Shown here: positions 51,201 through 60,723 of the stretch, one piece after another
How positions within the stretch are numbered: the stretch's first letter is position 1
Layout: each line of letters opens with the position of its first letter
Origin: Baylisascaris procyonis
Lineage: Eukaryota; Nematoda; Chromadorea; Rhabditida; Ascarididae
Length of the DNA: 64,000 bases
Assembly: GCA_037389465.1 (NCBI GenBank)
Contig: JAZARR010000154.1
Span: forward strand, 1,736,001-1,800,000
Reading direction: 5' to 3'
Program-made: the position numbers and the translations under genes
The notes under the pieces: model-generated
The model's input: only the letters and a program-made list of their open reading frames with translations
Databases searched by the model: none
What the model was told of the DNA's origin: nothing

Positions 51201-54200
51201 TCTCACATAAGCTCACATCCTTTAGTTTGTCCAGCAGTCATCTGCTAAGCACGACATGGTGGTATGGGCGTTACAGATGTCTTCGTTTGAAATACTCGCT
51301 CCACTTCAGCAGGAATTGTTTGCGATTTACTTAGCTGTTTTGTTCACTTTTTGTTTTTACTAGTTTGAGGATATAATGCGCTCATTTTTATGCACTATAG
51401 CGAGGGAATGGAGGTGTTGATAATTCATTCTGAAAGATTCATTTACAATAATCCCGGTAGTATTTCTTCCAGATCCTCACAGTTGTTGAACTTCAACACC
51501 TTCCACTCGTCTTTGTGCTTCTGCGGTCGAAGAATCGAGAAGAGTTTCATGCAGCTGTTTGTTCCTTGAATGAGAGGAGACTGTCATGTTCTATGTGGAC
51601 GCATAATTTGCAGATGAAGAGGCTCGTGAGCGTGGGCTCGTGGACGAATTGACGGTAGCGTTGGAACAAGAGCGACGGTTACGTCAGCTGTACGAGCAGC
51701 AGCTACGCGAAAGGCGAGATCGTGAAACGATGCTGTCTCCGATCTCGGCTCCCACCGCACCTCCACTGCCACCGTCAATCGTCGATTCGTCTCTCATCCG
51801 ACCACGCACCGATATCCCTGGTTGGTTGCATATTGCTAATTTGATGGAGGAAGAGTTATATTATACGCTTGCACATGCTGATATGATGAGCGTCCGTAGT
51901 TTTGCTGCGTAAAACTTTGCCGCAGTGCTAGCAGGTGTGGCGTTTTGTTGTATCACCACATAATGATTACGCCGTTGCACAATTCACTTGATATATGCAC
52001 TACTTTCGCTTTGAGATGTAATCGGTGTGAGCGTTTGTGGACGACTTGATGGTAGCGCCAGGGAGAATGCGGCGGCTGCATCAGCTGTATAAGTACCAGA
52101 GACTGAAACTGAACGAGTCCTGGAACGGTCGGAGCCATGTCTAAGAATGACGGTCTACTCAACGCATAAATCGTTCAATCCACCCTGTCCCTCCATTTTT
52201 TTTCGTTATTTAGGAAACCATTTGCAGCATGCAATCATTTTTGCAAAAAAATTGTTCCTGTGCATTACTGTTTAAGGATTTAAACATGAGGTATTGGTTT
52301 TCGATGCCTTCGAGCTAAACTGCACCGGCATTTTGTGTTTTTCTTGTAGTATTCGTCAACAATAACGCAATTAAAGAGAGTGTAAGTTGTGGAGTAGTAA
52401 AATGCTGGGTTGGATGCAAATGAGTGAGCGGACCAGCTGTGCGAAAGCTATATAAATACGGAAATTAGCAGGCAAACGACCAGCCAGCATAGGGGAATAT
52501 TAATTTCCTTATAGCTTGCTAATGCACTAATTCTGCAGTGCTGGTGAGGTGAAGCACTGTATTTTGTTATGCGTTTTTAGTTTAGTGGTAGTGCTGACCA
52601 CAGTTTTTATGTCAATATTTATTGATGTGAGTGTGTACGAAGTTCGTTTCTAGTTATTTTTCTTGCAGGGATATGATTTACCGGGGTGTGCAAAAGGAAG
52701 AAGGAAAGAGATGTTGTGTTAAGCGATACCACTTGAGTTGTTAAATATGGTCAGTGTTGTGCGTGAATGGAGCATGTCTGCATTGCAGCCCGCATAAAAT
52801 GCGTGATCGGCTTTGCTGGTGTTTGATGGTGGGAGCAGCGCAGAATGTAGAAGGATGGCTGGCTGCCTTAGAGTCAGTGGTTGTCACAACAGACAGCCCA
52901 TTGCCTCGCGTCTGCGCCGACTTCTTTCACACCTTTACTTTTTGCTATCATAGCTTTGCAAATAAGTGAATTCTTGCATGCGGTCCATCAAATGAGACAT
53001 TCGAGTAAGGGCTATATTTACGTTTGCACACCTATTCCTGTCGATGGGGTCAGAAGTAAAAGAAAATTTGTCTAATGTATTGATAATGGGGTCGTCCAGA
53101 TAAGGTTATTGTATGGTTGTATGGCTTAGCTTGGTAAGATTATGGCTTGGGATTATTGTGTATATAGGAAAATGGATCCTGATAAAAATCAGATACAGTT
53201 TTATTCTTGAGAACTTTGACATGAGAAATTGTCCACTCGTTTCCAATATTGTTGTGTTGTCTATGCTCTGAACATCTCTGAAATGTGCGAATTATTCAAG
53301 ATTGCTAACTCTATTTTGTCTGTTTGAAACCTTGTTTTTTTCATTTGATTAGAAATGTCAGAAAATTACATGCATATACTTGTTTTGGATCAGGGACCTC
53401 AATCTCTTGTCTTCTATAGGCGACTTTGAAACTGCTTTTTCGTGAAAACACCGCGATATCATCAGAAATTAGAGAATTCATGTCCTGCATCCCATCATAG
53501 AGGGACCGAGGATGAAGGCGAAATCGGTTAGAATGGAATTGTTGTTTTCATGACCTTTGCGCAACAAGGAATCGTGTGGGGGCAGCTATCCCAATCCACC
53601 TCTCACAGGAGGAATTCGGTGCAGAGCCGTTGAAAATTTGCACAAGAAATTGGAAGTAATTTTGCGCATAAAAAGAAGGAGGAGAGACGTGGATGTAGAG
53701 CGAGTAAAACGGATTGAGGTGTAGGGCATGCATTTCTGACAACATACTTTCGTTCATCTATTGCAGCTCAGATTTCTCGCATTGCATATTTGCATGTGCG
53801 ATGGGCGTTGTTGAATTGAACTCAGCTGTTGTTTATTCATGTTAGCAAACATATACGGGGCGGGTTTCACACGTTTCATGGGAACCAAAGATGGATGGGT
53901 GAATGAAGGGCTGGCTGATCGCGTTTTTCACAATATCAGATGCTTGCATCCTGATGTGATTATCGCCATATGCATAAATGTTGATTAAGTGAGAATCAAA
54001 AAGCATTTGCCCAATGCTTCAATCTTTCCGTTCCTTTATTATTGCTGAAGCTTTCCTTTATTTAGGACTGCTTTTGAGTTCGAACATCGGAACGCTGTAC
54101 AAAGATTCTTGAGATAATTATTGCCGGTTCCGCCTTGCTAACGCTGCTCTTGACGTGTTCTCAGCAAATCTTTTGATATCACTTCGTTTGATACGACTGC

Positions 54201-56461
54201 AGGTTGATTGAGCATGACTGTGGTTACGTAAATTATCTATTATCCAAGTAGCATTATTAGTTTTTTATTTCTTTAAATATCAGTTTAGATCTTTGTCAGC
54301 AACAGTTTCAATTAACTCATCGAAAATTATTTTCCTTGACATGATAAAGAATTCGTTCATACTGGAGAAGAAAATATGGATTTTTTGTTGCATTTCAGAA
54401 TTATATACGGCGAGATTATTATGCACAGTACCAGAGAAATTAATGCATAAGTATTTGTTTGTCTATCCGATAGTTCCAACGTGAAAATCAATTAAGTTGG
54501 AATCATGAATTTTCGTTTGCAAAAATTGAGGCAAAAGCAATTAGCAACCCCATATCATTTTCAAGCTAAGCTGTGAAATTTGAATCGTTGTTATTGGCAC
54601 TTTTATGCGCCCAAAAATTTGCATATGCATTTGTAGGATTTTTATTGGTTAAGGAACCCACTCTACACTTCTTATTTCGCACTTTGCAACTTGTTTGAAT
54701 AAAAAAAAACATTTCTATAGTTCTCTGTCAGCGGTTTGTTTGACTGAAATGTGAATGCATAAGTGCACAGTTTTTTTCTGCTTTCGCAAATTCGCTTTGT
54801 AAAAGTGTATTATGGCGACCGACGTCATTTCCTTGTGTGTGCACCTATGTATCTGCCTATCTGTCCTTCCGTTCAGTACTCTCGATTCCAGAGTTTTTTG
54901 CCACTACGAAATTCTGTGAATAAGATAGCAGGCAGCATAGGATACCTTCTTTTTTAATTTACATTGACTTTCAACCTCTAAAACGAGCTGGGGATACACA
55001 AAGGCACAAAAAAAAATTGTACACATTTCACAACGACCGATCTCTCATTTTGCAAAGACAAAGTAACGAATCTTCTTAGAACATTTATTTGGTGGTTGGC
55101 TTAGTCATGTTTAAAAGCATTGTTTCACAGTTTTCACTTTTGGTGGGGGTTTAGAAACCGTTTCGTTGGGGAAGGGGATGGCAAGGCCCACTTCTAAGCA
55201 GCTTCTCTGGTACACTTTTCCTCTTGATTGGTGGACAGTTTAGAAGATGGTATTCGAAAATTTAAGGCCTTAACTGTGTCACAGACAGCGAACCGGAAGT
55301 CGTAATAAGATAAAGATACGTGCAATAAATTTAGCGGAGTTCTTAATTTGGCACAGGCTTTCCTACGTTGAAGTCAACTCGTTTCATGTTTAAATGTGGT
55401 GGGCGATGAGTTAAGTGCCGTTTATACAATGCGGATTGTAAATTTTGAACGACATAGCTAGCTGTATTCGATGAGCGGGATGTGGCAGACAGTGGGTAAA
55501 GAGTCCAAGCATATGAAGGAATGTGCATTATCACTTGGTCCTACCAACACACCCTGTTTGATCACTGATCAAATGTTTCAGCGAGCATATCAGCCCAGTT
55601 GGAGAGTTTTGTACAAGCGCATATTTTCTCCGTTTTTGAGAAAGTTTCCTTTCTCTTTATCTGTTAAGTCTTGAATTGTTTACGTAATACTTTTTTATTT
55701 TTAACTTGCTTCTGCGTTTCCCGGTGAAATTCAAAAGGCTTGATTATTTACCACATTTTTATTTCATTACTGGATAAGCAAAGAGTATGGGACGAAGTTT
55801 TACGAGGGAGGAAGAGGCATCATCAGAAAACAGCGAAAATTCACTCTCTACAGTTAAGTGGGAAGCAAAGTTTGCGAAGTTTGGGGGAAACGCGGGACTG
55901 ACTGCACCGTTTGTATAGATTTTTTGCTTTCCGACATTCGGGAGCCGTTTGCAGCTGCGGTCGACAGGGAGTGGCTGCTTTTCCTCGCCCTCTTCCCACT
56001 CTTCTCTGCCTCCCATAGCTTGACACGCTTTCGGTAAAAATATGCTAAAATATTGCAGAATGGTCTGTAGTTAGATATTATTTGCAGTTCTGGCTTACTC
56101 CTAATGGTTGTGATGTTAAGGTTTGCTGCCGCATGCGATGGCGATTGAAGGCTTGGTGAGCGGCTCACGTTACATGCATCTGGATACGCCAGTGCATCCA
56201 GCGAGTAGCTTTGCATCGTCGGTGATGGGTGTAGACTGCGGCGGTGTGACGTGCAATCAAACGTCGGCTGCAACAGTGGTGGACGGTGTTCCGCAAGCAC
56301 CGCTTCTGATGAACTCAATGGAAAACCATTCGACGGCGAATCTCAGCCACCGTAACCTGAACGCTATTCTGGAGGCGATACGACACCTAGAGGGCGGTAC
56401 AGTGATGGTCACCAATTCTCCACCGCCTCAGGCCCAGCACTCCAACGTTCTCGTTCGTTAG
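42272..56461 (+). CDS. hlh-11: AP-4-type bHLH-leucine-zipper transcription factor (HLH-11 orthologue)
   Basis: Five exons with matching phases: 42272-42378, 49990-50230, 50718-50829, 51614-51820 and 56121-56461; 335 residues. Residues 77-135 are a bHLH domain with basic region RRQIANCNERRRMQSIN, loop PKRDGEKMSK and helix 2 AAILQHTAELIQSLQAEK. This is the diagnostic AP-4 (TFAP4) sequence; AP-4 proteins bind CAGCTG as dimers. The helix runs on into a zipper (MRLLEEKEAAIQAKKRRIE), and exon 4 encodes a second coiled coil (VALEQERRLRQLYEQQLRER) and a Pro-rich stretch, as in AP-4. The C-terminal exon has a conserved-looking helix, NLNAILEAIRHLEGG. Nuclear regulator. The start follows an acceptor-like attccag (42241-42248), suggesting trans-splicing. 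Exon 1 is acidic and less certain; it also contains an alternative donor (AAA|GTGAGT, 42318). The last acceptor is an unusual gttaag. The bHLH exons are certain. Confidence 0.9.
45604..45696 (+). CDS. possible small secreted peptide nested in intron 1
   Basis: Thirty codons, MKCALIALVAVHSVLVLFSS followed by THAVSLAEAE and stop, form a near-ideal signal peptide. The start lies 9 bases after a good acceptor (gactgctctgcag), the arrangement of a trans-spliced leader. If a 50-base intron (45673-45722, GTGTCA...CCTACAG) is removed, the frame continues for about 38 more residues to a TAA near 45838. The mature product is not recognised. It lies on the same strand as the host gene, so it could also be an alternative exon or chance. 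Confidence 0.25.
   Translation: MKCALIALVAVHSVLVLFSSTHAVSLAEAE
47702..47775 (+). pseudogene. tRNA-like sequence or SINE head
   Basis: Seventy-four bases fold partly as a tRNA. The ends GTGTCAG and TTGAGAC pair at five of seven positions, a D arm CTGG...TCAG is present, and the T-arm region GGTTTCGATCC resembles a B box with one extra T. The middle hairpin TTCTCGC-AAA-GCGAGAG is too tight for an anticodon loop, so it cannot be a working tRNA. Best read as a tRNA pseudogene or tRNA-derived repeat. Confidence 0.4.
50231..50717 (+). other. intron 2 of the AP-4-like gene
   Basis: A 487-base intron between the two halves of the bHLH domain. It interrupts directly after GEKMSK, before helix 2. No other feature is seen; the open frames on the minus strand here have no support. 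Confidence 0.6.
50830..51613 (+). other. intron 3 of the AP-4-like gene
   Basis: A 784-base intron with CAGCTG at 51082 and 51552. Open frames continuing from exon 3 are readthrough of the intron and not coding. Confidence 0.6.
51821..56120 (+). other. intron 4 of the AP-4-like gene
   Basis: A 4.3-kb intron holding the decayed exon copy (52016-52142), CAGCTG sites at 52082, 52434, 53823 and 55952, and a CT-rich patch at 54820-54880 that resembles other patches in the window. No independent gene is supported. Confidence 0.6.
52016..52142 (+). pseudogene. decayed duplicate of exon 4 of the AP-4-like gene
   Basis: Lies 196 bases downstream of exon 4 and aligns with it from its first base: gtgagcgt..tggacga.ttga.ggtagcg...cggcggct.c.tcagctgta. 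In one frame it still reads VDDLMVAPGRMRRLHQLYKY, matching VDELTVALEQERRLRQLYEQ of exon 4. The acceptor is damaged (ctttgag instead of tttgcag), a 4-base deletion shifts the frame, and the stretch ends in TAA. It cannot replace exon 4 and should be spliced out within intron 4. Confidence 0.8.
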
Positions 56462-59070
56462 GATAATCCTTTTTCCCGTAGCTGTATTGTCCGCATTGCC
56501 AAGGGAGCCACTGAGCGCAGAATGGGTTTTAGTAGCACGCTGATGCTTCATTTCTCCCGTCGAGATGTAAGACGTTTCCCAGTATTGGTCGAAGTTTTGA
56601 TCAGGAAGGGATAGGGGAAATGCATGGGCTAGAACTGCGAATGTTTCTTTTAAAGTGCATTACCGTCGCTGAGCTCAACAGAAAGATGAAGTAGGGCTTT
56701 CCATGTCGAATGAAATGTAACTCCGTCGACGTAGTGAATCAGGATCGATTACCGATCGTTCGTGTCCTATAGTGTTTGCGGCCTAGACTGCTATCGCTTT
56801 TGTTTGCTTTACTCCTTGACACTGGGTGTTATGCATCACCAAAGCTAAATTCGTCCACCCAAGTACTGATGAGACTAGCATGCAGTACGGCATTACACCA
56901 CATAGAGATGGAGTGGCATTTCTAGGGTAACGTCGTTCGGGGTGAATGTATCTAGCCAACTGCAAGAAGTAAACGCGGGTATCTTACCAAGGTAGGTAAA
57001 TGTGGACAAGGCAGCTTGGCTCTAGGCTAACGTTTTGTAGAACGGTTGTTGTTGCTTGCGGAACGTTCAGCTGGACACGATTTGCGGTTGTTGATGGTGC
57101 AAACTAAGTAACTATTACTGTTTTTGCACTAGAATCGAAAATCGTATGGGCTGTCGTTACGCTCGCTTTAAAAAATATTGAGTGTCGCCTTCGGTGATCA
57201 TTACTAGCCACTCCGTTTTGTTGATTCTGTTTTGCTTATCTACTTTCATGTTGTCGTTGTCGTTTTGATTATTCTCGCAAATATTTGATATTTCCCACTC
57301 AGTTGCTTGGTTGCGTTTTTGATTGGGGGGGGGGGGGCTGGTAGGAAAGTGTGATTAGAGGGACTAGAGGGGAAGAGGCAATCTGAGGGGCAGAGAGCAA
57401 AAATGGATATCCAATAGATTGTGGGATATTCATTGCATGTGATCATCTGACGAGGTTTGTTTTTGTATTTCCTAAATTTATGTGTCGATTGATGTGTACA
57501 AGGTGATCAGTGAGGTGATTTAAGATTAAAGGGGAGGTGAGAAATGAAAATTTCCTTGAGGTAGTCCAAAACATTTTATCGCATATTGTTCGACTATTGC
57601 AAATGTATACCACGCGATGTTGTTATTGGTTAAGTTAGCTTCATTTATTTAGCGTTGATTCATGAAGCGATTTTCTTTTTCATTCGCAGCTTCACCTGTT
57701 TATTTCTATTTGTATGTGTTGTCGTTTTAGTTTATAAAGCTTGCAGATTTCATTAGATAATATTCGTTCTAATTGTTTTTAATTTTCATATTTTTTCTCT
57801 ATTCATAACAGAATTTGGAAAATCTAATTCGAAGTTTTCTGATGCAGCTAATGCTTTTAGCATATTTAAAGGATGAGAGCGATGCATATCGACGGGTTTA
57901 TATTGCAGCGCAATTTTCTAATGCTCAAGAATGCTAAATTGTTCTGCTGCAACAGTGATTTCGAAAATTAGATGCTTCCGAATTTTATATGTCGTTCAAA
58001 CGTCGAATTTCAGGAAGCGGATTGTGATCGCTACCGGTGCAGTTCGCATTCCGTTGAATTTATTTTTTCTAAAATGCTTTTTTTTTTGTTATGCTTTTAG
58101 CCTGTTTGCACCCTCCTAGTGAACTCTTTCTTTGCGCATGGAACATTACATCAAAGTTCTACATTCTAAACCATTTTTCTAAGCACCTAATTCATAAAAT
58201 TCAACGATGACCATCCTTGAATTTTATGAATTAGGTGCTTAGAAACTTGAAATCACGAATTACAAGAAATGCCGTCAGCTAGTATGTTTTGTCGTTCGAT
58301 ATCATTAAAGCTATATCTTTGTGTTTCGAGAAAATAGAATTCATTGATATATTTTTGTATGGAAAGCATCTCGTTTCAGGGTTCGCTTAGTTGAAATTAC
58401 TTTGGAGTGGCGTTATCGTTGTTAGGTTATAAAGATGTGCTCTAGGAGAGGTGCTTGTTGCGATGGCTTGCGGTTATTGTTTTGCTGTTTTGTCCGATAA
58501 GGTTCATCGTCCATACATCTCCCACAACATGTTGCGTGGTGTTTGTTATCTCTTATCTCTTTCCCACCCGTATCTATCTGTGTGTCGTTGATGATCCCTG
58601 TTTTGACTATGCTTGCTCAAATGCGATATGCTATAGCGAAGAAACGAGAGCAATGTTAAGGAAATCTTCATTTTTCGCTCTTTTCTTGAAAAACAATTGC
58701 GCAGAGTTTTTTGATTATGGAAGTTGTTTTGTTACGCGTATTATTCTTATTTAACGCCCATCTCTTCTTTCGTTTTTTGTTAAAATATTGTTGATTATTG
58801 AGAGGTTTTCAACACATCAGCATGCTATTGCGTCATCTTTGCAGGAATGCCACTGAGGAATGTTTTTGAAGACAGAGCGAGGTAATTCTGCAATGCGAAG
58901 GGTGGAAAGTGGGTGATTGCATGGTTTAGGATGACCATCATAGCAAATGAAAGCTTAGAATCGTTTCGGCATGAAAGTTGTCGTTTAACTTTTCGAGAAA
59001 AAGCATCTTGCGTTCCAAATTTTTGTTCTTAATCAAAACTTGAACCCACTGAGCCGCAGGAGTTGCTACT
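56462..59070. other. 3' flank of the AP-4-like gene, noncoding
   Basis: Presumed 3' UTR followed by intergenic DNA. Contains CAGCTG at 57068, a run of 13 G (57325-57337) and the hairpin listed separately. The frame at 58455-58754 has a hydrophobic start and a Cys pattern (DDPCFDYACSNAICYSEE) but no ATG or splice support. No clear AATAAA was found close to the stop codon. Confidence 0.45.
58176..58245. repeat. perfect 29-bp inverted repeat (hairpin)
   Basis: Left arm 58176-58204 (starts TTTCTAAGCACC) and right arm 58217-58245 (ends GGTGCTTAGAAA) are exact reverse complements over 29 bases, with a 12-base loop (CGATGACCATCC). Complementarity stops abruptly at both outer ends. It could be a young fold-back insertion or give a long perfect RNA hairpin. 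It is not terminator-like (no adjacent T run) and is too perfect for a typical old microRNA precursor. Confidence 0.95.
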
Positions 59071-59447
59071 ATGCAAATAGGATATACGAATTCGCAGCGG
59101 AATTGCGGATGCGGTGCCGCTCAGAGTGAAATTATGTCCATTAAACTTAATCCCGTAGTTCTTGTGGACAACGACTTCAAACTGTGGGACATCCGTGCAC
59201 GCGTAAGTATATACGCATGATGTCATAAGGGAGTGTTCCTGCACGATTCGGTGAGTCTGCACTGCATAAAAGTGCATAAAGTAGTCGGAACGTGTGCAAC
59301 TCTTCCCTTCCTCCTCCCGCCTTGCCCTTCCGGAAGTTGTTTTCTGTTCTCAAAGAGAAATTCTGCAACCCATAACCTGGAATTTGAGGTAAGTTTTGCG
59401 GAAACTATGGGTGGCAGGCATCGATATTTTCGTTACAACCTGTACAG

Positions 59448-59542
<95 letters not shown>

Positions 59543-60723
59543 TTTTTTCTTTCACGTATTTTGCAATTTTTCTTTAGAAGTATGTCATGGCGACACGGTG
59601 TTATTACTCATGCGTGCTCCTATGTCTGCCTTTCTTCTATTCAGTTTCACTTTAAAGATCAGGGAAGCACTCGATGGAACTTAATCGCAATGCGCGGGTT
59701 AAAAAAATCTGCAGATTTGAACCCACCTGTGCAAATAACCGATGATTGGGGCTGCCACCATATTTGCGTATGCAGGGTTATTTTAATCGTAGGGTGCTCA
59801 CAAAAAACGCATTTCCGGAAGCGCTCCGTTTTCTTATGCCATCGGATGCACTAGCACTGTTTTGGGCCATCATAGAGGTCGGCCTGACGGATGGAAATGT
59901 AACGAATACGTATTCTGTCGCCCCATACCATGAGGCTTCCTTACTTCTTTATTTTTGTCATAGTTTTCACCCACGCGCTCCGACCGCTTATTATACAGAT
60001 CTGGGGCTTGCATTCAAAACATTTTTGCCTATGAAGAAGTTTTGATTTCTAAACTTTCTTTTAAAAATATCATATTGCATGAAAGAAAACCTTTTTTTGA
60101 AGCGAGAAAAATTTCATTGTTTATTTGGCGGAATTGTTCAATAGCAGGCAGCATTTAAATTGTAAGCCAATGGAAAGAGAGGCAGAAATTTCTGCAAAAA
60201 TTTTTTCATGTTCTATCTATAAAATTCATTTACAAATTCATAAATCAAATATTCACACAATTATATTCGTTTGAATATTTAACACGATCGTCTATTCAAA
60301 CTGCAATTGCTATGATTAGGAGGTTTTTATATGAATCAAATGTTTTATTGATTGTTGGGTAATGACTTTGAATTATTTTACCGACAATTCATTATTGGCT
60401 TTCTAGAAGCCGAGAAACAGTCATTAAAAATTTGAAATAAACTGAGATCACTGAAGGGTTGTAAAAGAGAAAAATCTGCAACATATACTACGTCGTGTGA
60501 CGAAACAGTACGCGCCACTGCAACTATTCATTGATCAGTTTTGTTGTTTAATGTCTCAACGAAATTTTTATAATTTTTTATTTGGAGAGCATCAACTATA
60601 TTCAAATTCCAATGGTTGCATTCTTTGTTCGCCATATTATTTTCTTTTGTGCAGATATGTCTTATCATAGAAGGTATGGAACTAAGAGAGAACACTATTA
60701 GAAGGGGCTTAACAAAACGATGA
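59071..60723 (+). CDS. candidate two-exon gene or remnant with glutathione S-transferase-like motif
   Basis: Exon 59071-59202 (ATG after an in-frame TGA, donor CGC|GTAAGT) encodes 44 residues ending KLNPVVLVDNDFKLWDIRAR. Delta/theta-class glutathione S-transferases have KLNPQHxxPTLVDNxFxLWESRAI at the glutathione site, so the resemblance is suggestive, but the central QHxxPT is missing. A possible last exon, 60655-60723 (acceptor cttttgtgcag, phase 0), adds ICLIIEGMELRENTIRR and a stop. The product would be far shorter than the about 200 residues of a real enzyme, so it would be a remnant or a chance likeness. The minus strand is also open here. Confidence 0.25.
59450..59540. repeat. (TA)n microsatellite
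   Basis: About 90 bases of uninterrupted AT dinucleotide. It lies in the possible intron of the candidate gene at 59071-60723. Confidence 0.97.

Noticed and set aside
55854..56318. 154-codon minus-strand open frame
   Set aside because: It is the antisense shadow of the last exon of the AP-4-like gene.
58455..58754. Frame with EGF-like cysteine spacing (DDPCFDYACSNAICYSEE)
   Set aside because: No ATG, no acceptor AG upstream of the cysteine part and no further repeats; probably a chance likeness.
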